Of a DNA stretch of 18,174 nucleotides, positions 1-8,344 are shown piece by piece (positions within the stretch are counted from its first letter, which is position 1; every line of letters begins with the position of its first letter). Under the pieces are notes generated by a model. The model was given only the letters and a program-made list of their open reading frames with translations, did no database searches and was not told the DNA's origin. This DNA is from Cerioporus squamosus (lineage: Eukaryota; Basidiomycota; Agaricomycetes; Polyporales; Polyporaceae): positions 1-18,174 of the forward strand of contig JABYQS010000565.1 in the NCBI GenBank assembly GCA_022592435.1, written 5' to 3'. The translations under genes were made by a program, and so were the position numbers.

Positions 1-204
1 CTTCGAAGCGGAAAACACCGGCAAAACGTACGTATTATTCCTCATCCTGCCGCATGTCCGATATCACGACATCGAGAGTCTCATGTTGTCCATGTCTGCA
101 GATACGCCGAGATGCAAGCCGATGAGAAGAACAAGATTTCGCATCGCGGTCGTGCACTTGAGAAGCTAGAGCAATACCTGCGTACCCTGCCGCCGACGTC
201 CTAA
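1..204 (+). CDS. HAM1: Inosine triphosphate pyrophosphatase (HAM1/ITPA family), C-terminal end only
   Basis: This is the last two exons of a gene that begins left of the window. Exon 1..27 reads FEAENTGK and ends in a split Thr codon. The intron is 28..101 (gtacgt to ctgcag, 74 nt). Exon 102..204 continues TYAEMQADEKNKISHRGRAL and stops at TAA 202-204. The E-K-N-x-I-S-H-R block followed by an AL-x-KL helix is the conserved C-terminal signature of Ham1/ITPA proteins. These hydrolyse ITP, dITP and XTP to the monophosphate plus pyrophosphate and so keep deaminated purines out of DNA and RNA, mainly in the cytosol. About 43 residues are visible and there is no frameshift. The identification rests on this short signature, the splice sites and the position of the stop. 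The P-loop-like N-terminal substrate-binding part lies outside the window. Confidence 0.85.
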   Translation, partial: LRSGKHRQNVRIIPHPAACPISRHRESHVVHVCRYAEMQADEKNKISHRGRALEKLEQYLRTLPPTS

Positions 205-980
205 GACATCGCTGCCGAGTTTTGTGTACCATAGTAAGTAGATCACAAGTAATGAAACTCGCGAATTTCCAAAGACTTGGTGAGTATCCTTCCACTTCGA
301 TTGTCTCGGTTTGATCACCATCGAAGGAACAATCACTTATAGCGCAACCGCGAAAGATCGAACAATCACACTCTGGAGACGTCAACAAGTGTCCATTGAA
401 GGGCTCTGAACGTAAACACGTTCCACTGCATTCCAAGCCAGTTCAACCGATGAGAGTCGATGACAAACTCATCCTCTGTTCCCCGCGCTTGATTACCATA
501 CTTAATCAGCAACCGTATGGGCAATCTAGACGCCAGCTGGAGGCCGTTGCCGTCAACCTGCTCCATCGCACATCAAAGGCGATTTCAATCGTGGCGCAAT
601 CCTCATGTCTTCTGACTCCTTCCAGCCATCCGCTTATCATAGCTGTCAGTCAGCAGACGCAGCTCGGCGATAGTGGGAAAGATTTCTTACAGAGAAGAGC
701 CTCGCCTGTTCACCGCTGGCTCTATGAACGCAACGAATACGTCAGGACGCGAACAGCGGACGAGTAAGTGGACGTGTCCTCATTCAATATGCTCAGTCAG
801 CTGCCTATCTGCCCTGATCAGGCGAGCGATGGCACAGAGGAGTACCGTGCGCACGCCTGATGCCCAATAATATATATACTGGTCGCAACATCGGCTGTGG
901 TCCAGCGATCCAGTCTCATCTCCACCTCTCATCTCCACATACCACATCCACTCCCCGTTCATCTGCCTAACCAACTCAAC
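205..980. other. Intergenic spacer between the ITPase and SDR genes
   Basis: These 776 bases lie between two tandem + strand genes. They should hold the ITPase 3' UTR and the promoter of the SDR gene. The open frames inside show no family motif and no splice-delimited coding pattern, so I call no gene here. The only clear signal is the TATA element near 866-879. Confidence 0.6.
866..879 (+). promoter_or_regulatory. TATA box of the SDR gene, with an adjacent CCAAT-like motif
   Basis: An uninterrupted AT stretch (aataatatatatac) sits in otherwise GC-rich sequence about 100 bases before the ATG at 981, which suits a fungal TATA element. The bases just before it read CCCAAT, a possible CCAAT-type site. 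The interval from TATA to ATG is pyrimidine-rich (ctcatctccacctctcatctcc), typical of a transcription start region in filamentous fungi. The placement is inference from sequence only. Confidence 0.55.
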
Positions 981-2249
981 ATGTCCGCCAAGACGACCAT
1001 CTTCCTCACTGGCGCCACTGGTACGATCGAACACCCCACGTATCTCGTTCTACACTGACAAGTCCCCATCAGGCTACCTCGGCGGTACCGTTCTCGCCCG
1101 CATCCTGAACCACCCGACAGGAAGAACTTTGAAATCACGTCCTCGTCCGCAACGAGGCCAAGGCGAAGATCCTGTCTGACAAGTTCGGCCTCAAACCGTC
1201 ATCGGCACTCACCAGGACCTCGACAAGGTTGAGAGCCAGGCTGAAGCTGCGCACATCGTCTTCAAATCGTCAGTGCATCTTCATTCTTTGCGAGTCTTCT
1301 CACTGACAACGTCGATCGCAGTCGGACGCAGACGATGCCAATTCACCGGCGCACTCCTGAAGGGCTTGAAGAACAGGAACACCAGACCGGAGAGGTCCCG
1401 ATCCTTATCCATACCGTACGTCGTCTTCATCTCTGTCGCCTCGCTTCCAAGACTCACTCACATGCTCGCTACAGACTGGGTCTGCCATCGTCATGGACGA
1501 CGCTAGGGGCGCGTATGCTGCCGGCCCAGAGACCATCTTCGACGACGTCGACGTCGAGAAGGCCAAGGCCATCCCGCCTACCGCCTTCCACCACAACGTC
1601 GACCTCCTCATCCTCGACGCCGACACGCAGGGCTACGTGCGCGGGTACCTCGTGAACCCCTCCACCATCTACGGCGCCCCGACGCACGCGCTCGTCGCCG
1701 CCGGCATCACGAACACGCACTCGATCCAGATCCCCGTGCTCATCCAGGCCTCCCTGGCGCGCAAGCAGGCGGGCATGGTCGGAGAGGGCAAGGCGATCTG
1801 GCCGAACATCCACGTCGACGACAGTGAGTTACCCCACTACCGCTACCGCATGCATACTCAAAGTGCACCCCACTCACCATCGATGCTCTGCAGCCGCCGA
1901 GCTGTACATCACGCTCTTCGACGCCATTCGCAAGAACCCCGACGGTCCCGGGCACGGCTGGAACGGCTACTACAACGGGGAGAACGGCGAGTACACTTGG
2001 TACCAGCTCGGCAAGGCCGTCGGCCAGGCCCTTGTTGAGCTCGGCATCGCCTCCGACCCCGAGCCAACCACGTTCACCCAGGAGGAGCTCCTCAAGTACT
2101 TCCCCAGCCTGGACTTCGCGTACGTCTGGGGCTCGAATTGTCGCATCAAGGCGAGCCGTGCGCGTGCGCTCGGCTGGAAGCCGAAGTACACCACCGAGGA
2201 CATGTTGAAGAGCATCAAGCCGGAGATCGAGACTTTCTTGCGGAAGTAG
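981..2249 (+). CDS. Atypical extended-SDR NAD(P)-binding protein (NAD-dependent epimerase/NmrA-like), 5' half frameshifted
   Basis: Exons are 981..1020, 1073..1268, 1322..1415, 1475..1823 and 1894..2249; the introns (52, 53, 59, 70 nt) all fit GT-AG. The N-terminus carries a Rossmann dinucleotide-binding motif, GATGYLG, at residues 11-17. Further on, PSTIYG marks the substrate side of extended SDRs. The catalytic Tyr-x3-Lys appears replaced in the region reading AFHHNVD, so enzymatic activity is uncertain and the substrate unknown. The last two exons are clean. The second and third exons need about six one-base additions (near 1115, 1139, 1194, 1265, 1339, 1383); without them translation stops at a TGA near 1175. 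With six bases added the exons sum to 1041 nt, exactly 347 codons, giving a family-like protein of 346 aa. The start has a good context (caacATGtcc). Family call is strong; physiological role is not known. Confidence 0.82.
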
Positions 2250-2708
2250 AGGTTCAAAATACCCCAGCGGTGTATATCATAGAGGTGAGTTGAGACACCA
2301 TGCATCCGAGATCGAGGACTGACGGATGGCTAGACAGATCTTCCGACCGGGTACTAGTCGTGTTCTGGTTTCGCGTTTGCGTGTATATCAATATTGAACT
2401 CGTTGCCCCAAACATACCTTCAAGCAGTACCGTTGCGCGGAACGACCTCTGTCGATCTCCCACAAGCATGCAAGCATCATCATCTCGGTGTTCAACGTAT
2501 CAACCGCGCGGCACAGTGTGCGTTCGTATTACACGCTGACATACCACCCCGGTACAAACTGCCGCGGGCCGCAGCTTCCTTGTATGAGACACTAGTCATA
2601 GCAGTACTGGTACGCCGCAGCCTGAGGGACACGTCGCCAGCCGGATCAGGTAAGCAGGACTGGACAGTATTTCCAACCGTGCCTTAGTCATCCCGACCGG
2701 GCCATTTC
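2250..2708. other. Spacer downstream of the SDR gene
   Basis: This holds the 3' UTR and terminator region of the SDR gene. Apart from a short CATCATCATC run near 2473-2484 I see no gene, repeat or RNA element. It borders the small zinc-ribbon reading frame on the - strand, whose 3' end is at 2709. Confidence 0.5.
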
Positions 2709-2960
2709 TTAATCGCGTTCAGATTCGAATATGGCCCTGGACGGGCGGGACCAACGCGCGCGCCGCTGCAGTACTTTGAGGAGGGTGGTCCAGTTGCCGC
2801 ACTCGTCGCACCATCGAGCGTGTACGGGGCGCATCGGGGAGCCGCATCCACAGGGGCACAGCCACATCCGCGGCAGCCAGCGTCTGCCCGGGCATCATGG
2901 GCAGGGCGATCTCGATCCCCCCGCGTCGGGATCAGCGATGCCGAGGAATGCGCACGACAT
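2709..2960 (-). CDS. Probable small zinc-ribbon protein, frameshifted, family unknown
   Basis: Reading the - strand, three short coding-like stretches follow one another in different frames. First comes MSCAFLGIADPDAGG from the ATG at 2960. Then IEIALPMMPGQTLAAADVAV follows a run of six C on the + strand (2917-2922). Last is CGCGSPMRP..HARWCDECGNWTT, continuing to TAA at 2709. Each stretch has very high GC at third codon positions only in its own frame, as expected of one coding region split by single-base errors near 2918 and 2847. The C-x-C ... C-x2-C-G arrangement with a nearby His looks like a small zinc-ribbon. The final frame alone is open from an ATG at 2867 (52 residues). Length would be about 85 residues. 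I do not recognise a named family, and an upstream exon is possible. Confidence 0.45.
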
Positions 2961-3261
2961 ACGCGCTTGGTCATGACTCTAATCCCTTCCGCAGACCTTA
3001 GCCAGCCTTAGGCTGCACACTAAGCTGGTGCGACCCACCGCACAGTGCGCGGGACACGGACTCCGCCTTCCTCATAAGCATACCCAGCACTCGCCATGTC
3101 GGTCTCGATCCTACTGCCACATCCGACCCGAGAGGGCATATAGCTCGACGCCCTCCGTCCCCGTAGACCCACCTCACACCTCGAAGACTTCGACAGCTCT
3201 TCCTCTCGTGCACTCTGCGCCGCATCATTCGTCACACTAACCACACCGCCCCTCGCCCGCC
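2961..3261. other. Promoter region of the Ran1-like kinase gene
   Basis: A 301-base spacer between the putative small - strand gene and the + strand kinase, so possibly a divergent promoter. A TATA-like catatag lies at 3137-3143, about 120 bases before the kinase ATG, followed by a C/T-rich stretch up to the start codon. I see no other gene. Confidence 0.45.
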
Positions 3262-4846
3262 ATGGTGCAGATGAGCGCGATTCTGCCCGACTTCGCAGGC
3301 TTCGTTATCTCCCGTGGCGACTTCCACCTCCGTCTGATCGAGAAACTGGGCAATGGCGCGTACGGCGTCGTCTACATCGCCCAGGACATCTCGCCACAGC
3401 CCAAGGGTGCGCGGTACTACGCCGTCAAGTGTCTCCTGCGCCATCCCGAGGGCTCCGACTACGCTCGCCTCCAGCAGCGTGAGCTCGCGAACCACGCCCT
3501 CGTCTCGGATGTCCGGGCGTCGTCAAACTCCACGCGGTGATGGAGGAGGAGTTCTACACCTTCATCGTGCTCGACCTCTGTACCGGCGGAGACCTCTTTA
3601 CCGCGATCATGGGGACCGACACGTACGTACACAACACTCCCGCCGTCAAGCGCACCTTCCTGCAGATAATGGACGCTGTCGAGGCGTGCCATGCGAAGGG
3701 CGTGTACCACCGCGACTTGAAGCCCGAGAACATCCTCTGCTCGCAGGACTTCAAGCGCGTATATCTCGCTGACTTCGGGCTATCGACCCGGAGCAAGCGT
3801 AGCTCCAATTTCGGTTGCGGATCGTCCTTCTACATGAGTCCTGGTAAGCACATGTTTCCGTCCCCGGTACCGCAACGTGTACTGATCAGTATGCCATATC
3901 CGCAGAGTGTCTTGGGGTCTTCCATGAGAAGAAGCCATATGCCACGGGCCCGTCCGACGTGTGGGCCCTCGGCACCATCCTGTGCAACCTCATCACCGGT
4001 CGGAATCCCTGGCACGTCGCCTCCCCGAACGAAGACACCGGCTTCCGGATCTACCTCCGCAGGGGTCCCGCATGGCTCGTCCGGCACCTCCCCATCTCCC
4101 TCGAGGCCGCCGCCATCCTCAGCCGCATCTTCGAGCTCGAGCCGAAGAACCGCATAACCATCCCCGAGCTCCGAGAGGCCATCCTTGCGCTCAAGACGTT
4201 CTACCCCGACTCCGACACCGCGTCCTCGTCGGCGTCCGTCAAGAGCGCGACGGCAGCGGCGTTCAAGACACAGAGTACACGCAACGTCGCGACTCAGGCG
4301 GCCCCTGCCCGCCCACCGCGCATCGCGTCTCTGCACGAGGTCGACATCACTGAGGCGCGCGGCGAGGGCTGGGCGCTGGAGCCCATCGCGCCCACCTCGC
4401 CGCTCCCGACCAACTTCCTGAGCATGTCGCCCGACGCCCTCACCGCTGCCGCCTCCGCGACGCTCGCCGGCACGATCAGCACGTTCGTCAACGATGACGC
4501 GAGCTCGGACATCAGCGATGGCTCGGAGCTCGACGACGCCTGGTCCATGAGCGGTCCGCCGGCCTTCGGGTCGTCGCCAGAGGCCTCGTCGGACAACATC
4601 GACGAGAGCGGGAGCGAGAGCGATGGGCCGGTTACCCCGGAGACGTACGCCACGGACCCAGCCACCATCATCCCTGAGCTCGCACTGGATGCGTCGCCAC
4701 GCGGGGTGCAGCCGTCGCAAGAGTGCGATATCGCCTCTGCGACGTCCCGCTTGGCGGAGCTGAGGACGGACAAGTCGGGGAAGAAGCGCAGGGGCTCCGT
4801 GTCGCGGCTCGTAGAGGGCATGAAGAGGATCAAGCTTCGTGCATAG
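3262..4846 (+). CDS. Ser/Thr protein kinase of the Ran1/Pat1 type
   Basis: Exons are 3262..3843 and 3906..4846, with a 62-nt intron splitting the Glu codon of the APE-equivalent motif (MSP|E). The kinase domain has a glycine loop GNGAYG (residues 30-35), the ATP lysine in YAVKC (Lys56), the catalytic loop HRDLKPEN (Asp152), DFG (Asp171) and a DVWALG helix F. It ends near residue 300. It resembles fungal Ran1/Pat1 kinases, which in fission yeast repress meiosis and nutrient-starvation responses; that role is family knowledge, not shown here. The last ~200 residues are rich in Ser, Asp, Glu and Pro and end in a basic KKRR tail, probably disordered. One base is missing near 3509-3513, between ALVSD and GVVKLHAV. 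Adding it gives 507 aa. All catalytic residues are present, so an active kinase is expected. Confidence 0.88.
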
Positions 4847-5763
4847 GCGGGAGCCAGTGCCGACAGGTGCTGGACGCTGCCGGCCATTGAGCGTTCATCG
4901 GACTCGTGCTGTAGAAGGATGGCGTTGACGTCGAAGTATCATAGAGCTGACTGGTAATCATGCATTGTACAACCACGCATCTGTAGCAAATAGCACTCAT
5001 CTTTGAACATGAACATCACATCGCGCAATTGTTTGCTTGCGTCTGATTTCGTCGTCGGTTGTGGGGAATCGATGCAAGCTGAAGTACCACCATTGGTGTG
5101 ACAACTTTCTGAACCATACGATGAAGGGGCACGACGTGAGATGCGCGGCCGTAGACTGGTGGCCGCTGCACTTCATGAATTGTTGCTGAGCATACTTTGG
5201 GTGGCGATACGTTGGATCCAGTGAGTGATACCGACAGGAATCACCCATGACACGTGCGGTCGGTCGATACTCCTCTCGCTCTGTAGGATCTCTTTCGGGG
5301 TACGTCCTCGTAACGCCATAGACCTGGATGAGCGAAGGCAGGGCGGAGGCCATAACATCCAAGTATGCCTGCAGGATGATGAATGAAATATGAGGTATCT
5401 AGCTCCTGCTCGCGTATGCTCGACCCTGGGGACCCCGAGGACAATCCCTGCGTAACGGCAAAGATTCTAACACGTGAGATCAGCTACGCAAGTTGGGTTC
5501 GCAGTGAGCGCGTTGGGTGCGTTGTCCGTGGGGGGAATGACGGAGAACTGAGGACGCGCCGCACCCTCCGGGCCAACCGAATACTATGCTTCTCCTCGCG
5601 CCTACAACGTCATGTTCAGTGCGTGAGTACATAACGCACGGGTTGATTATCTGCTCACCAGTTGCCACGTTCGCTCGCCAGCGGCGTCGGACGTTCGAAC
5701 AGAACGCAGACACACCCCCGAAAGAAGTCCAGCGCGTCCGCCGCCCATCCTACCACGCATGAT
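4847..5763. other. Convergent intergenic region between the kinase and EMC6
   Basis: Both flanking genes end toward this 917-base stretch, so it should contain two 3' UTRs and terminators. Short open frames occur on both strands, but none shows a protein motif, consistent third-position GC bias or splice-linked extension. I see no tRNA, repeat or mobile-element remnant. Confidence 0.55.
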
Positions 5764-6246
5764 TCAATCGTAGACTACGAACAGAACACCGTCTCGTCAG
5801 TACCCGCCTGATAGGCCCCATCACATACGGCGGTGAGCTTACCGTGTACAATACCTGTGTACAGCCCCGCCCAACACATGGTGAGGTGGCATCAAGAACA
5901 GCAGAAGACGGAGGCAAGCGGGATGGTGCGTACCATAGAACAGCGTCCACACCAGCACGAACGAGAATATATTCTCCTGTCCCGGGTTCACGAGCTCCCA
6001 CCAGCCTCCAGAGACGAACTTCGCAGGCCGGCCCTTGCACTTGAGGTAGAGGCAGGAGGACGTGAGCAGAGTCGAGAAGGCGAAGAGTGCGAAGCCGAGC
6101 GTGTTCTCCAGGCCCAGGACGCCTGCCACCGCGCCGGCGAAGCAGGAGGAGAGGAATTTCACTGTGTATAGCCTGGAGTTGTTGTATTGCACATTGGGCG
6201 GGAACAGAAGTTGTGCGGCGGCCTCTGGCGTAGCTGCCGCCGACAT
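5764..6246 (-). CDS. EMC6: ER membrane protein complex subunit 6 (EMC6)
   Basis: Three exons on the - strand: 6246..5934, 5854..5843 (only 12 nt) and 5774..5764 (11 nt). They are separated by introns of 79 and 68 nt with GT-AG ends. They sum to 336 nt, 111 residues, the usual EMC6 size. The protein has the family pattern: an N-terminal stretch with NVQYNNSRLYTVKFLSSC, a first hydrophobic helix (AGAVAGVLGLENTLGFALFA), a second helix with SSCLYLK, and a final helix around IFSFVLVWTLFYG. It then ends in IVHVYD followed by the stop, a conserved ending recovered only by using the two tiny exons. EMC6 is a core membrane subunit of the EMC insertase, which places weakly hydrophobic or tail-anchored helices in the ER membrane. 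It is transcribed divergently from HOM2 with about 370 bp between the start codons. No frameshift. Confidence 0.93.
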
Positions 6247-6259
6247 GGCAGTCGATGGT

Positions 6260-6286
6260 GAGGAGGAGGAGGAGGAGGAGGAGGAG
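6260..6286. repeat. GAG/CTC trinucleotide microsatellite, about nine units
   Basis: A near-perfect GAG repeat starts 14 bases upstream of the EMC6 start codon. On the EMC6 transcript strand it reads as a CTC pyrimidine tract, so it would lie in the 5' leader or core promoter. Length could vary between strains. Confidence 0.85.
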
Positions 6287-6355
6287 CGAAGCGCCAGTGA
6301 TGTGCCAGTGACCCACGACGCGCTTGGTACTTATCGACTGGTTGAAGCAAGGTTG

Positions 6356-6465
6356 AAGTAAGTAGTTCAAGGGATTACTTAGTGACTCAAGTAAGTACCC
6401 TTATTAGACGAAGTAAGTAGAGTAAGATTGTGGAAGTAGGTAAGTGTACCATGAGTAAGTAGGGA
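6356..6465 (+). repeat. Cluster of AAGTAAGTA motifs in the divergent promoter
   Basis: Exact AAGTAAGTA occurs at 6356-6364, 6389-6397 and 6411-6419. The core AGTAAGTA occurs at 6454-6461, and a one-base variant (AAGTAGGTAAGT) at 6434-6445. The spacing is irregular, so this is not a simple tandem repeat. The second copy overlaps the end of the TGACTCA site. The cluster could be binding sites or a decayed satellite. Confidence 0.7.
6383..6389. promoter_or_regulatory. TGACTCA, Gcn4/Cpc1 general amino-acid control element
   Basis: This is a perfect match to the palindromic bZIP site bound by Gcn4 in yeast and CPC1/CpcA in filamentous fungi. It lies 230 bases before the HOM2 start codon and 137 bases from the EMC6 start. 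HOM2 encodes an amino-acid biosynthesis enzyme, so induction under amino-acid starvation is a reasonable inference. A 7-base match can occur by chance. Confidence 0.6.
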
Positions 6466-6618
6466 TGTAAAGCTCGGTATTATGCGGGATTGAACCGGAA
6501 GCTTGCTTACTCCCCGTCGGATAGCCCGCCGACACTCCTTGCCTTCTCGCCGCTCAGATTCGGAGTCATTCTCCTTCTCCTCCATCCTGGAGGACCACTG
6601 CCCATTATCCTCGTCAAC

Positions 6619-7783
6619 ATGACCAACACGAAAGAAGTCAAGGTCGGCGTCCTCGGAGCGACAGGCACCGTCGGCCAACGCTTCATCGCTCTCCTGGCCC
6701 AGCATTCCTTCTTCGTGATCCATGCTCTCGGTGCATCCTCACGATCGGCTGGAAAGCCGTACTCCAAAGCGGTCAACTGGAAGCAAACACAACCCATTCC
6801 GAGCGCAGTGCGGGATATGGTAGTCCAGGAGTGCCTCCCGGAGCATTTCAAGGAGTGTGCGATAGTTTTCTCCGGGCTGGACGCCGATGTGGCGGGCGAT
6901 ATCGGTGCGTTATCCTCTGACAGCACATGTCCTTCCCGATTGACACTGGACGTATCCAGAGCAGGCCTTCAGGCTGGCTGAGCTCGCCGTCTTCTCGAAC
7001 GCGAAGAACTTCAGACGAGATCCCCATGTGCCCCTCATCGTCCCGCTCGTGAACACGTCCCACTTCTCCATGATCCCACAACAACAGCGCCTGCACTCGC
7101 CTGCGCTCAAGAAGGGCTTCATCGTCACGAATGCGAACTGTTCCACGACGGCAGTGGTGATCCCCCTCGCGGCGCTCGAGCGCGCCTTCGGGCCGATCGA
7201 GTCGTGCATCATCACGACGATGCAGGCCATCTCGGGCGCAGGCTACCCGGGGGTTCCCTCGCTCGACATCGTCGACAACATCGTGCCGTACATCAGCGGG
7301 GAGGAGGAGAAGATAGAGTGGGAAACGCTCAAGATCCTCGGCGGGCTCACGCAGGGCGACGACGGCCTCAAGGCGTTCGACATGCACACGAAGCAGCCCC
7401 TGCGCATCTCCGCGTCGTGCAACCGCGTGCCGGTCATCGAGGGCCACACCGAGTGCGTCTCCGTCCGGTTCGCGCGCCGGCCGCCACCGAGCCCGCAGCA
7501 GGTCCGCGAGGCGCTCCAGGCGTACACCTCCGAGGCGTACACGATCGGCTGCCCGTCCGCGCCAAGGCACACGGTGTTCGTGCACGAGGAGCCCGACCGC
7601 CCGCAGCCACGACTGGACAGGGACTACCAGGCCGGTGCGGGCGTGTGCGTGGGGCGGGTACGGCAGTGCAGGGTGTTGGACATCAAGTTCGTCGTGCTCG
7701 GAAACAACGTCGCGATCGGGGCTGCGACGAGCAGCATCATCAACGCGGAGTACGCCGTGCTAAAAGGGATCGTCGGTGCATAG
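6619..7783 (+). CDS. HOM2: Aspartate-semialdehyde dehydrogenase
   Basis: Exons 6619..6904 and 6960..7783 with a 55-nt intron splitting a Glu codon, giving 369 residues and no frameshift. The enzyme reduces aspartyl-4-phosphate with NADPH to aspartate-4-semialdehyde, the branch step toward homoserine, threonine and methionine. Visible signatures are the NADP-binding loop GATGTVGQ (residues 13-20), the active-site Cys156 in NANCSTT, the QAISGAGYPGVPS segment that follows, and the substrate-binding R-x-P-x3-GH with His258. Near the C-terminus, EPDRPQPRLDR is typical of the fungal-archaeal type of this enzyme. The start is chosen at 6619 because the Rossmann fold begins ten residues later and the context (gtcaacATGacc) is good. 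The TGACTCA site upstream fits amino-acid-responsive control. Confidence 0.96.
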
Positions 7784-8344
7784 ACATGAACATCGGGCCG
7801 GGCTCGCGGAAAGCTCGGATGCGGTCGGGGAGGAGGAGACGGGGCGGTTAGAAAGAAGTCATAGGCGGGCTCGTGCGGCTGCAGGAACACGGTATACATG
7901 TACACTTAATGGGCGGAGACGCAGAAAACACGACTACACGACCAGCAGCAGCACCTGCGGGCGTCCGCGTCGGGGGGCAGGTGCGGCTTCGCGCGCCCAC
8001 GGCTGCTCTGCCGCACACGCAGCGTGCATGCATATGGCGGGACCGAGGCCCGAGGGTGCGGAACAGCTGGACCCACAACTCGTTCAGGATAGATTGCTAT
8101 GGATGTCCATCTCCGTGTGCCTTCGTTTGCCCGTGCAATTTATCTCACCTCAATCTTGTCGCGTAAGGCGAGGTGTGCATGTGTGGCCGCGGCCCACGCG
8201 AGCAGGACGCGATCACGCCCACCTCCCGCGCCTGTCAGTGTCAGACTTTGTCTGTCTTCCACCGTCATCTCTGCGCCTGAATCTGTGCTTGCTGCTCTCG
8301 CTTTTCGACGCCTTTGCTTTCTGTGATATTTTTGGGACTTTGCA
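7784..8344. other. Spacer between HOM2 and RRP43
   Basis: These 561 bases contain the HOM2 3' end and the RRP43 promoter. A long open frame on + crosses it because of high GC, but it has no motif and runs into the wrong frame of RRP43. The last 100 bases before the RRP43 ATG are T/C-rich. I see no gene or RNA here. Confidence 0.55.

Larger units (their letters stand above)
6247..6618. promoter_or_regulatory. Divergent EMC6 / HOM2 promoter
   Basis: This 372-base region separates the EMC6 ATG (- strand) from the HOM2 ATG (+ strand) and must serve both. It contains a GAG trinucleotide repeat next to EMC6, a TGACTCA site and a cluster of AAGTAAGTA-like motifs. The HOM2 side ends in a C/T-rich leader. 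An ATG at 6490 is in frame with HOM2 and would add 43 residues that do not look like the family N-terminus, so I treat it as leader. Confidence 0.7.

Noticed and set aside
981..2249. The SDR gene as a true pseudogene
   Set aside because: All defects are isolated one-base shifts, splice sites and the 3' half are intact, and the same kind of defect affects neighbouring genes, so sequence error is more likely. It remains possible.
3830..4720. A 296-codon open frame on - opposite the kinase
   Set aside because: It mirrors the GC-rich kinase exon, is mostly Arg/Gly/Ala and has no recognisable domain.
6484..6495. GGGATTGAACC, a tRNA B-box match on -
   Set aside because: No T-stem pairing and no A-box upstream on the minus strand; it lies in the HOM2 leader.
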